The translations under genes and the position numbers were made by a program. The notes beneath the pieces were generated by a model. That model searched no databases and was not told the origin of the DNA. It saw only the letters and a list, made by a program, of their open reading frames with translations. Source: Cephalopachus bancanus (Eukaryota; Chordata; Mammalia; Primates; Tarsiidae). Taken from it: a stretch of DNA of 64,000 nucleotides. Location: assembly GCA_027257055.1 (NCBI GenBank), contig JAPVLO010000055.1, forward strand, positions 7,649,501-7,713,500, written 5' to 3'. Shown here in pieces: positions 45,557 to 55,622 of the stretch (positions are counted from its first letter, which is position 1; each line of letters starts with the position of its first letter).

Positions 45557-46097
45557 CCTCTACACTTTTCCACTAGAACTGAAAGAAGAAAAAATGCTGC
45601 ATGTTATCCTTCATAACTTGTGTCTTTTAATTTGTTGTTGTTTGTTTGTTTGTTGTCCAATTGATTATTCTCAGAAAGATGAATGCAACCTAAAATTTAA
45701 TTCTGCTATCTGCTTCTTCCCCCTCAAAATTATTTAGAAATCAGAACAAAAGCATGACTTTCCATGCACAGGTAACCAAATATGAAGTAATGAGCTAGTT
45801 TTCATCTCTGGGGAAAATAATACCCCGCAGGACACCAGAGCAGGCTGGACAATCAGGGACTCTTTTTCAGATTACCTGCCAACCTGATATAGTCACGGTC
45901 ACTGATCTTCAAAATGTTTCAGTTTGTGGAGGGACCACTAAATTGCCAAGGTTGCCAAACAAAAACTCAACAGAACTAGTCCATGAATATAATGTATCAT
46001 TTTGAGGAAATCTACTTTTTTCTCTTTCTTAGCTTCTCTCCGTTATCTTATTTATAGCTAAAGTATTGTTTAAAGAGTAACTTTAATTATAATTTTG
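45557..46097. other. Unassigned non-coding DNA
   Basis: Includes a short TTGT/TTTG repeat (45632-45656). No gene or named repeat. Confidence 0.45.
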
Positions 46098-46115
46098 ATT
46101 AATTGATTAACATTA

Positions 46116-46280
46116 GCCTGTTTAATTCATCTCTAAGCCCCATCACTGTCTATCAGAATTTTACACAGAGACAAAAATCACTCTATTTGTATCACTTTGT
46201 CACATCCGGAGGACAAATTCACACAGACTCAGTCGAGAATAAATCAAACACCGAGCATTGCATAACAATTAATATTTAAA
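46116..46280 (+). mobile_element. Inserted copy 2 of the unclassified repeat unit
   Basis: The segment homologous to 44101-44236 lies inside a 165-base insertion. It is flanked by ATTAATTGATTAACATTA (46098-46115) and ATTAATTGATTAGCATTA (46281-46298), 17 of 18 identical. The insert ends in an A-rich ATATTTAAA. The layout of direct flanking repeats with an A-rich end suggests retroposition, but the flanks are simple A+T-rich sequence and could mislead. Confidence 0.65.
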
Positions 46281-46298
46281 ATTAATTGATTAGCATTA

Positions 46299-47655
46299 AC
46301 TTGTATGTATCATGTGCTGACTGCTAAACTTGGAATCTTGCTCCCTAGTACTGTTTGTTAAGTTGCCACTTTTAACTGTATAAACTCTTCAGTTTTGATA
46401 TTTATTTCCCATCTTGCATGCATATAGTGTTATGAACCCTTTAAATTCTTCTTTATAAGATGGCTGTACACATATAAACATAAGTAATTTAAAATTTTGA
46501 TTAAAATTTTTTTTGTTACATGCATTATCCTTACTCTCTGGATGTCTTGAAGAAGAAATCATGACACATCTTTATCAAAACAATGTTTTTCCCATCAGTA
46601 CAAAAAATTGTTAAAAATAAATAACTATTCTTAAATATTTTTGTTTAATAAAAAATGCAGTAAAAAGAAGTCATATGTTTGTAGAATCCAAAGCTTGTTA
46701 GGTATGCAAAGAGCGTAGACCTTATAACGATGTCAAAATCTTCTAGATACATATACTTTCATTACCTGAATCCCCATGCATACTATTCACCTATTTATTT
46801 TATTATTTCTACTTGCAAGTCATCAGATCTATTTCAGTAAGAACTTTGTGTAGATCTAAAGGTCTTTATTATTATACAGCCTATTTTTTCCTTTCATATA
46901 AATTTCCAGAAATGTAAAATTTTAGTGCTAAACTGTGAACTTGAAGTATTTGAAGTTTGTAGCATAGTAAGTTAAAGACCTATTTTATCATTAACATAAG
47001 GTCAATAATCTTAGATTAACAAACTTTGAATCTTGTTCTAAATTTTTCTACTTAATGGTCGTCCTTTAAATAAACATGCATCCAAGTGATAAATATTGCC
47101 TTTTACTGTAGGATTTATTTTAATACTAAGTCCTTTAAGCTGAAAATCCATTAGAATTAGCAAGGGGATTCCAATACATAGTCAAGTCTGAGGACTACTT
47201 ATCCAAAGAAAGGAAGATAGAAATTAGAACTAAGCTAGGGGGAAAAAAAAAAACCCTGTAGTTATTAATAGTGGTTTTTCATTTAATCAGGTGTATCCTA
47301 GACTTGAAGACTGAGATATTTCTTTTAAAGAACTTTTGCTTTTTATTTTTGTAGTTTCCCAAAGGATTCCATTTTTAAACCCAACCATAAGTATCTATTT
47401 TGGTCATACAGGTGAATCCATATTTTCCTAAATTCTAAAGGAATATCCTGAAAGCAGACTGATAGTAGAAGGTAAAAAGTCACAGATCAAAAAGTAAGGT
47501 GTGTGCTCTTGAATTGACTTCATCGTAAACTAATGGACATCACCATTGTTAACCTAGATGCTGGAACTTGCTAAAAATTGAGAAGGTGAATGGAAATGCT
47601 GCCTCATTAAGAATAAATAGTATAAAATAAAATTAAATGAATAAAATTTTTAAAA
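46299..47655. other. Unassigned A+T-rich DNA
   Basis: No gene, RNA gene or repeat family recognised in 1.35 kb. Confidence 0.45.
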
Positions 47656-47708
47656 TTTTATTTTAAAGATATGGGGCACAATTCAGGGTTAGGTATATAA
47701 ATGATTAA
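47656..47708 (-). mobile_element. Terminal L1 3' end fragment, antisense
   Basis: TTTTAAAGATATGGGGCACA, ATTCAGGGTTAGGTATATAA is the last 45 or so bases of the local L1 family, antisense, with a T-rich tail to the left. Such tiny L1 ends arise by extreme 5' truncation. Confidence 0.85.
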
Positions 47709-47729
47709 ATTTTTAAAAATAAAAATAAG

Positions 47730-47960
47730 ATCGCTGGCCAACTTTCTTCCAGGCTCCACCATTCTAGGATGGAGAATTGCCTGAGCCTGCCACAAGGTGG
47801 CAGATGGGCTTTGCGCCCAGTCCTTCCAGAGGGCCCCTGGGGAGCATCACTGGCCCAGAAAGACGGAAGTTTACTGAAAATTCAAGGGAGTTGGCAATTC
47901 TAACAACAAAACAGAAATCCTACCATTCCACAAAGCAGAATTCCAATAACAGTACTAAGT
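47730..47960. other. Unclassified G+C-richer block next to the L1 end
   Basis: GGAGAATTGCCTGAGCCTGC, CAAGGTGGCAGATGGGC, CAGAGGGCCCCTGGGGAGCA. It contrasts with its A+T-rich neighbours and contains a 63-codon frame without domain. It may be an inverted 5' segment of the L1 whose 3' end is at 47656. I could not match it to the 5' UTR at 31944-33461. Confidence 0.35.
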
Positions 47961-47970
47961 ACTATTAAAA

Positions 47971-48061
47971 TAACAGTATTTAGTAGAGCTTTTAAGTTTC
48001 TAGATATTTTACGTTTTCATGGAAGAAAAGAGTGAATATTGATTGATCACATGGTTTCCCC
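47971..48061 (+). repeat. Duplicated unit B, copy 1
   Basis: From CAGTATTTAGTAGAGC through TTTCTAGATATTTTAC, TTTCATGGAAGAA, TGATTGATCACATGG to TTTCCCC it is about 80-85% identical by eye to 50186-50274, same orientation. No known family recognised. Confidence 0.8.
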
Positions 48062-48213
48062 AATGGAAAACCAGATCTGAGAATTTGACCTTAGGGGCTT
48101 GGATGCTTTGGGAAAAGTTTCAGTGGAATGGTGGTCATGTTGCTCTATGGCCAGGAGATGGACTGTCTCTGTGTGGTGTTGTATTTATAGAAATAATAGG
48201 CCTAACTTCACTA
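48062..48213. other. Unassigned segment between duplicated unit and L1
   Basis: About 150 bases with no counterpart after copy 2 of unit B and no recognised repeat. Confidence 0.4.
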
Positions 48214-48230
48214 AGAAAAATAATGGTATT

Positions 48231-50178
48231 TTTTTAATTTTTAATTTTAAATATGTGGGGTACAATTCAGGGTTAGGTATACAAATGCTGTTTATGCAAG
48301 TACCCTCATAGATGAGGTGTGCTCCACTTTCCCTGGCAGTTCCCACCATTTCCAGTCTCACCTCCACCCTCCCCTGGTAGTTTCCCACTACTGCCAATCC
48401 CTTTCTTATAGTATTACATAGTTCAAAGTCCGCTTATAAATGAGAACATGTGATACTTGGTTCTTTGTTTCAGTGATAGATCACTCAGTATTACAACCTC
48501 TAAATCCATCCAAGTTCCTGCGAAGTTCATAATTTTGCCCTTCTTTATGGATGCATAATATTCTATCATGTGTATTTACCACACTTTTTTATCCAGTCTT
48601 CTTTCAATGGGCAGCACAGTTGGTTCCATGTTTTTGCTATTGTGAATAATTCTGCAATAAACATGGGTGTGCAGGTATGTATTTCATAGAGTGATTTAAG
48701 TTCCTTTAGTTACATTCCCAGTAGGGGAATTGTGGGGTTGTACAGGAGGTTAATTTTTAGATCTTTTAGGAATCACCACACTGTTTTCCACAGAGGTTGT
48801 ACTAGTTTAGACTCCCGCCAACAGTGTAGTAGTGTTCCCTTTTTGCCACATCCTCTCCAGCATCTGTTGTTTTGTGAGTTATTGATGATGGCCATCCTGA
48901 CAGGAGTTAAGTGGTATCTCAGTGTGGTTTTAATTTGCATTTCTTTGATGACTAGTGAGGCTGAGCATTTTTTCATGTATCTGTTGGCTCCTCGAATGTC
49001 TTCTTTTGAGAGGTGTCTATTCATATCTTTGTAATGGGGCTGTTTGTATTTTTCTCTTCAGCACGTTTGAGTTCTTTGTGTATCCTAGATGCTAGGCCTC
49101 TGTCAGATATACAGTTGGCAAATATTTTTTCCCAGTCTGTAGACTATCTCCCTGCTCTTTCAATGGTTTCTTTGGTTTTGCAAAAGCTTGTCAGTTTGAT
49201 GAGGCCCCACTTGTCCATCTTATCTTTTATGGCATGGGCACTTGGGATTTTGATCAGAAATTGGTTGCCAGTTCCAATTTCCATAAGGGTGTCTCCTACG
49301 TTTTCTAAGATTCTTATAGTTTGAGGTTTTACATTTAGGTCTTTGATCCATTTAGAGTTAATTTTTGTGTATGGGGAAAGGCAGGGGTCTTGTTTTAATC
49401 TTCTGCATGTGGTCAGTCAGTTTTCTCAACACCATTTAGTGAATTGGTTCTCTCTCCACTGGTTGATGGTGGAGGCCTTGTCGAAGATGAGTTGGATGAG
49501 AAATTGATGTTTTGCTTCTGAAATCGCTACCTTGTTCCATTGGTCAATATGCCTGTTCTTGTAACAATACCAGGCTCTTTTGATTATTGTAGCTTTATAA
49601 TAAAGCTGAAAGTCTGGGAGCATGATGCCTCCCACTTGTTTTGTTTTTGCTGAGGATTGTTTTGACCATCCGTGGTTGTTTATGTTTCCATATGAATTCC
49701 TGTATTGTCGTTTCCAGGTCTAAAAAGAATGCTGCTGGTAATTTAATGGGTATTGTGTTAAATCTGCAGATTGCCTTGGGTAGGATAGACATCTTAGCAA
49801 TGTTTATTCTTCCAATCTATGATCATGGAATATTTTTCCATTTGTTTGTGTCATCTTTGATTTCTTTGAGCAGTGTTTTGCAGTTTTTGTTGTAAAGATC
49901 TTTGACTTCTCTGGTTAGGAAGATGCCAAGCTATTTAAATTTTTTTGTGACTATTGTGAATGGGACTCTGCTTTGGGGGTTTCTGTTTGTTTATTGTAAA
50001 CAAGACCACAAAAATCCTAAAATCAGCAGGAGAATTCAGATCACCAATATAAAAGCCCAAATTTGGGAAGACGTCAAACAAATAAAAGACCAAAAACATA
50101 GAAGACAAAAAACAAAAAAATCAATGAAACCAAAAGTTGGGGTTTTTTTTAAAGGATAAATAAGATTGATGGACCCCT
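48231..50178 (-). mobile_element. L1, antisense, with inverted 5' segment (twin-primed)
   Basis: Bases 48231-49993 are antisense L1: the 3' end at TGTGGGGTACAATTCAGGGT, then ORF2 backwards with GTTGGTTCCATGTTTTTGCT and CATCCTCTCCAGCATCTGTT. From about 49994 to 50178 the sequence switches to sense ORF2 from further upstream (GAATTCAGATCACCAATATA, TCAATGAAACCAAAAGTTGG, AATAAGATTGATGGACCCCT). The portion between these is missing. Flanks AGAAAAATAATGGTATT (48214-48230) and AGAAAAACAATAGTATT (50179-50195) match at 15 of 17. Confidence 0.9.
48500..49993 (-). pseudogene. L1 ORF2 3' half, decayed
   Basis: Encodes decayed pieces of the L1 ORF2 protein downstream of the reverse-transcriptase core. Recognisable stretches are [18 protein letters not shown] and [15 protein letters not shown] (49792-49595), [19 protein letters not shown] with RHIDQWN (49635-49426), and [18 protein letters not shown] (49024-48773). 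Consensus ORF2 reads as one frame here, so the frame changes between these pieces mark frameshifts. The N-terminal endonuclease and the RT active site are absent. Confidence 0.9.
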
Positions 50179-50185
50179 AGAAAAA

Positions 50186-50274
50186 CAATAGTATTAAGTA
50201 GAGCTAGGTTTCTAAATATTTTACACTTTCATGGAAGAAGAAATTGAATCTTGACTGATCACGTGGCTTCCCCT
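50186..50274 (+). repeat. Duplicated unit B, copy 2
   Basis: Partner of 47971-48061 with a 3-base gap. It starts at the L1 right flank and ends at GGCTTCCCC. Beyond that point the two copies diverge completely. Confidence 0.8.
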
Positions 50275-50429
50275 AGTATTACAGTCATCAACACATCGAA
50301 GAAGTTAGATGTATATTTGTGGGGGAAAGAAAATAGCACCTGAAATACAATCCGATGGTAAAAGATGATAAAGGCATATTTTATGTCACCTTGGTTTGAC
50401 CTGCAATGTAATGAAAAGAACCTAAAGTC
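50275..50429. other. Unassigned DNA
   Basis: Nothing recognised. Confidence 0.35.
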
Positions 50430-50592
50430 AATCTGGGTTCAGGTATCTACTTTGCTACTTGTCTAGGCCTTGAATAAGCTACTTGGTGGATCTAAGATTG
50501 TTTACTTAGCTTTAGAATAAGGACTAGTATGTGTAATAAAACTTGTTTTTCAGCGTTGTTGTAAAGACTAAAGAAAACAAGTAGGTCATTGC
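50430..50592 (-). repeat. MIR SINE, antisense
   Basis: AATCTGGGTTCAGGTATCTA, CTTGTCTAGGCCTTGAATAA, and CAGCGTTGTTGTAAAGACTA in the order of a reverse-complemented MIR. Confidence 0.68.
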
Positions 50593-51948
50593 TTTACTAG
50601 ACTCTGGTATAGCCTTGTGCTCCCTGAACTATGGCTGTCACCATGCTTCCTGTCTTAGTTCCCCTTCCCTGCCTTGGGGAGGTGAGTCTCCTCTTTCTTT
50701 TTCACTTCCTCTCTAGTTTACCTTTTAAATAAACTATATTTTCTAATTTAAAAAGAAGTAAAACAAATAACAAGTAGTAAGTGCTCAAAAATTATTACAT
50801 TTCTCTCCTCCAAAATTTCAGCATGAGAAAATCATTCTCTGGTGCTACACCATCAACTTTTAATTTTGAAAAGAGAGCCATGAAAAATTGTTCTGTGACC
50901 TGAAAATAAATTTCCAGATTGTGGAAATCACTGGAACATATGGTATGGTCATCTGGCAAATTTTCATTCTATCATTTGTGAGTAGTCAGCCCTTTAAGTA
51001 CCTCTGAGAAACCCTGGAAGTTGGTTTCACATACATTTCAAATAAGTGTTTTATGAACACAGTGGTGTTAGGACATTTTGGGGAAAATCATGATGTCGTC
51101 AGCAATTTGCAGAGTTAACTTGAATCTCTGTGACACAAACTCTCCTTTAATCAAAAAGTCAGAGTGAGATAATTGGAGATGTCAAAAGTACAAATTTTGA
51201 GAGTCTGCTATAAATAAAATATTCCCTTGATGGCGTCCATCTAATACAATGTTACATTCAAGAATTAAGAGGCTCCTGAATCATTTATCCTTTTGCAAGT
51301 ATACGTGATTACTAATAACATTGCATTGTTTTTATTAACATTAATACCTACCACAATTTTATTGCTTAAGTAATATAACAGGTTGTACAACTACCTGTCT
51401 AATACTTAGGGTATTTATTACTAATAACTGAGTATATATATGACTTCGTGCTTAGTGAAGAATGAAGAGCAATGAGGATATTAGCCTAGTGAATAGGCAA
51501 TATCAATGCTGGATTTTGTTTTTCTGGGACAGAAGTAGAAAACAAAGTCTAACTTGTATAAAAGTCATAACCAGTTCTGGAAATACACAAAAGCACTATT
51601 AAGGCAAAGTATGGACTCCAGATTGTCCTTGCTATATAGCTGTCACTTTTTTCGCTCATAACTACTTGTTATGGGCTAGACACTAAGAATATAATAAGCA
51701 CCCCCCAAAATTATCATCAACAAATACTAAACAAAAAATCTTACACAACTGATAGAAAATCCCCAACTGCAAGTAGGGAAATAAACAAGATGTTCAGGGG
51801 AACTGTGGAAATTCTATGCAAAGAAATGGCGCAAAAACTGAAATTTGAAGAATGGCTAAATATAAATTATCAAAGATTTAGGGATGGCATGTTCCAGACC
51901 CGTGGCTGAGCAGGACACACTGTTGCTTATTTTTATGTGGTAGATAAA
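50593..51948. other. Unassigned A+T-rich DNA
   Basis: 1.35 kb without gene or named repeat. A C run lies at 51701-51706. Confidence 0.45.
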
Positions 51949-52141
51949 GACAGACAGCTTCAAATGTTATCTGTATCACTTATTTAGCTTTATCATATTA
52001 GATGTGTACCTAGGCTTTTAGCCTCAGCTTCCAAATGTGTAAAAAAAGAATAATAATGACAACTTAAAGGACATCAGGAAGCACAAAAAAAAAGATGTGT
52101 AAAGTTCCCTAATATAACGTCTACACATAGTACGCCATATA
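51949..52141 (-). repeat. MIR SINE, antisense
   Basis: CAGACAGCTTCAAATGTTAT, GCCTCAGCTTCCAAATGTGT, AATAATAATGACAACTTAAA and ATAGTACGCCATATAATCCA fit a decayed reverse-complemented MIR. Confidence 0.6.
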
Positions 52142-52341
52142 ATCCATGCTGATTACTTGTTTTTCTTTTACTTCCTCACTTCTGCTCACAATGGCCCATT
52201 TCCCCTTCCCCCAGCCGAACCACTCCATATCTTTCTTTACTTTAGCCTCTCACATAAACAACACATTTGTCACCCTTCCTGAATATATTAGATACTTATC
52301 TTTTGGGGGTTTCAGATTAACCTTTGAAAAAAAGGCTGAAT

Positions 52342-53385
52342 TGTTTTTTTTTTTATTTCAAAGATGTGAGTACGATTTAAGATTAGATACATAAGTGGTC
52401 ATCACAAAGATGAAGTTTCAGCCTCCCTTTGGTCCCCACTTCATCTGGTTTGAGCTCAGGTACCCTTATTGGTGTTATGTGCCGCCCACCCCCCCACCCC
52501 CGCAGTGTCCCACAACTGCCAATCCCTTTCTTATAGTATTATGATAAATGTTCAGGGTCTACTTATGAGTGAGAACAAGTGGTACTCAGTTCTTTGTTTC
52601 TGTGATAGATCACTGAGTATTATAGACTCCAAATCCATCCAAGTCACTGCAAAGTCCATAATTTTATCTTTCTTTATGACTGCATAATATTCTATCATGA
52701 ATATGTATCACATATTTTTAGAAGGTTACGATATTCAAAACAGCCTGGTATTGGTACCAAAACAGGCATATAGATCAGTAGAACAGAATAGAGATTCCGG
52801 AAGCAAAACCTCAATTTGTTAACCAACTCATTTTCAACAAAGCCTCTACCAACAACCACTTGGGAAAGGAGAACCTATTCAGTAAATGTTGCTGAGAAAA
52901 CTGGCTGACCACATGCAGAAGATTGAAACAGGACCTCTACTTATGACCATATACAAAAACCAACTACTCTAAATGTATTAAATACCTAAACATAAAACCT
53001 CAAAACTATGAGAATCTTAGAAAATGCAGGAGACACCCTTATGGAAATTGGAATAGGCAATCAATTCCTGATCAAAACCCCAAATGTCCATGCCATAAGA
53101 GATAAGATAAGCAAGTGGGATCTCATCAAACTGAAAAGCTTCTGCAAAGCAAAAGAAAACATCGAGAGATCGGGAAGACAGCCTACAGAATGGGAAAAGA
53201 TATTTGCTAACTGTATTTTTTGAAAAAGTCCTAACATCCAGGATCTACAGGAAACTCAAATGTGCCGAAAGGAAAAAAACAAACAGTTCTATTAAAAAGT
53301 GTGTAAAATATATTAACAGACATTTCTCAAAAGAAGACCCACGAGTAGTCAACAGATATATGAAAAAGACTCAATCTTAAATAAA
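52342..53385 (-). mobile_element. L1, antisense, with inverted 5' segment (twin-primed)
   Basis: Bases 52342-52715 are an antisense L1 3' end (T-rich tail, 3' UTR, CAGTTCTTTGTTTCTGTGAT, ACTGCATAATATTCTATCAT). At about 52716 it switches to sense ORF2 from upstream: CCTGGTATTGGTACCAAAAC, AGAAAACTGGCTGACCACAT, AAGCTTCTGCAAAGCAAAAG, CATTTCTCAAAAGAAGACCC, ending near ATGAAAAAGACTCAATC. About 300 bases between the two parts are missing. No clear target duplication. Confidence 0.92.
53008..53223 (+). pseudogene. L1 ORF2 fragment in the inverted segment
   Basis: A 71-codon frame covering part of the ORF2 C-terminal region: [36 protein letters not shown] and [16 protein letters not shown]. It stops where consensus ORF2 would continue. 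It is a decayed piece, not a gene. Confidence 0.9.
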
Positions 53386-54420
53386 ATTTTTGAGGAGAAG
53401 AGAAAATTTATGTTGTAAATTACAATATACAATGGAAGACCATCTCCCCAGATGGAAAAAAACAAAACATCCTGTGACTGGTGATAAAGTCTGCCTGCAG
53501 TATTTCCTTTGCAGCAGTGGACAACTGTGCCAAATCAGAAGGAATTTTCCCATGTGCTTCTTTCTCCCAGCCATCCTCGTTGATCTTCCAAGGGGCTGGA
53601 CAAGGGCCTTAGGGAAGGTGCATCTACCCAGCATGGGCCTCCTGCTAGTAGTGTCAGGTGGCCCAAGACCAATTGCTTCCATCTGCCTTTCTGATTGGAC
53701 TATGAGTCCTCTGCATGCTGGCTGGAGTAAAATGATTCTCCAGGATGGTGACTCCATGATTAAGAATCACCAGAGTCATACCCACTCAAATCCCCATGGT
53801 AAAAAGGAGGACCACTTTCTTCCAGCCCTGCCCCAGCTCTAAGAGTAAAAGCTCATTCTCCCACTCCCCTGGGCACACCCACCTGGTGGCCCCAGTCAGT
53901 CCTGCTCAATTAAATCTGGTGGCCAAGAACCCCATCAGCTCCTGAGCTGAGGAGGGAAAGAACCTTGGCAGCTGTTTGGCAGCAAGCCCACCCCCCACGA
54001 GGTGCAGAGCTCCCCAGAAAACCAAGGCTTGGAAAATTGAAAACAGGAAGACGAGTGGGCCTGGGTTCTTTTGCCTTTGATTTGATGGAGAAGGACATCT
54101 GCTGGCAGGAAATCAAATTTAGTCTTAAAGATTTCTCTTTTCAGAATTCTGAACATAGCAAACCAAAGCTTGCTGCACAGTGGGATGGCCGCTCCCTTGC
54201 TTGGGAGGAAAAATATGAGGAGGTTTTGGATGACCCAGAAAAAAAAGTCAGCCTCCACACCACCCCGCTATACAAGAAAGTGATTTTGATGAAGGAAGTC
54301 TCTGCAGGTCAGAAGGGGCACTTGTCTTGGTACTGCGTCCTCGAGAGCTTCAATGTGTTCTCAACTGATTTATGGCTTTTAAAGTTCTTTCTGCTGTACT
54401 TTTCCAGGACTTAATATAGT
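53386..54420. other. Unclassified G+C-richer block with overlapping open frames
   Basis: Follows the twin-primed L1 directly. Plus-strand frames of 150 codons (53390-53842) and 149 codons (53965-54414) lie in different positions, and minus-strand frames of 126 (53757-53377) and 107 (54258-53935) codons overlap them. I recognise no domain in any translation. CpGs are few. It could be a processed pseudogene, an old LTR or single-copy DNA; no poly(A) or LTR ends are clear. Confidence 0.45.
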
Positions 54421-55255
54421 ATCCTTAAATTTTAAATATATGGTTGCTTCCTGACATCACTTTTCTCCTATTCAGACTTTGATGTTATTTCACCATTCTT
54501 TATATTTCTTTTCAGATCTGGATCTGCTCCTACTTATAATGGGGCATAATTGGTGTCATATCTCTTTTGGCACATGCACCTTGCACATGCACAAGCAAAA
54601 TCGTTCTCGCAGCAATCCTCTTCTCTGCTTCCATTCACCATTCTTCATTTAATGGGAGTGATGAGAACATGTATCATGCCCTAAGCCAGGTCTGAAAGGG
54701 AGGCCTAAGAAAGATGCTGCACATATTTTAGCAAATTCGATTATTTACAGGCAAGGTCAGGCAGTCATTTTCCAACAGGCACCCACGTATATAGCCCATG
54801 CCATCCGTCTCTTCAATATCTCACCCAGCCTCCACCTTCCTCACCCACTTTCAGGTTTTCTTGCTGGAATCCTGTCCTCACCCAAACCCTTTCCACTGTG
54901 TGTGGCCAGGCACTTGTATTTCCTATTTAAATGTCACTCAGTGATTCCATCATGTTTTAGCCACTCTAATTCCCATATGTCTCTAATACGTTTATGAAGC
55001 AGTTTAAATTATATACTAGTAGTTTTTCTTATTATTATTCCCAATACTCACAATTACCTGTCCTCTTCTGTTTAGTCCTGTACCAGGTCTTTCTTCTCAG
55101 TCTGCTTTTCTCATCCTTAGGCAAAACACTTGCAAATTCTCATGGGTCCTCTCAAAAGTTGGGACTTTTGAGAAACTAAGCAAGTTGATGTAATGACTTG
55201 GGTGTGGGACACAGGGCAGGGCTGCCCAGGGAAAGGAGAGGATGGCAAGTGTGGA
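54421..55255. other. Unassigned non-coding DNA
   Basis: Pyrimidine-rich stretches (54780-54900) but no gene or named repeat. Confidence 0.4.
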
Positions 55256-55622
55256 TGCTGTGGTCTGAACGCTGTGTCCCTCTAAAATTCACATGGAAAC
55301 CGAATAGCTAAGCTAATGGCATTAAGAGATGAAACCTTTAGGAGGTAATAAAGTCATAAGGGCTCTGCCCTCATGAATAAGATTCTTATCCTTAAAAAGG
55401 AGCTTGAGGCAGGGAACGTCCTTGTCCCTTCCATCATGTGAAAACACAGCAAAAAGGTGCCATCTATGAAGCAGTCAGTGCCCTCAGCAGACATTGGATC
55501 TGCTTGTGCCTTGATCAAGAACTTCCCAGACTCTAGAACTATGTGCTATACATTTCTGTTCTATATAAGTTACCAGTCTAAGGTATTTTGTTATAACAGA
55601 TCAAATGGACTAAGCTGACAGA
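55256..55622 (+). mobile_element. MLT1-type LTR (ERVL-MaLR)
   Basis: TGTGGTCTGAACGCTGTGTC, AAAATTCACATGGAAACCGA, GGAGGTAATAAAGTCATAAG, GGGCTCTGCCCTCATGAATA, TCCATCATGTGAAAACACAG, TTGATCAAGAACTTCCCAGA, and AAGGTATTTTGTTATAACAG up to GGACTAAGCTGACA. Near complete, sense, solo. Confidence 0.92.

Noticed and set aside
44101..46268. The duplicated units as the two LTRs of one endogenous retrovirus
   Set aside because: Only about 135 bases long, without LTR end signals, polyadenylation signal placement, primer-binding site or any retroviral coding sequence between them.
53965..54414. 149-codon frame as a real exon or gene
   Set aside because: I could not recognise the protein and opposing frames overlap it. 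Kept only as an unclassified block worth a search.
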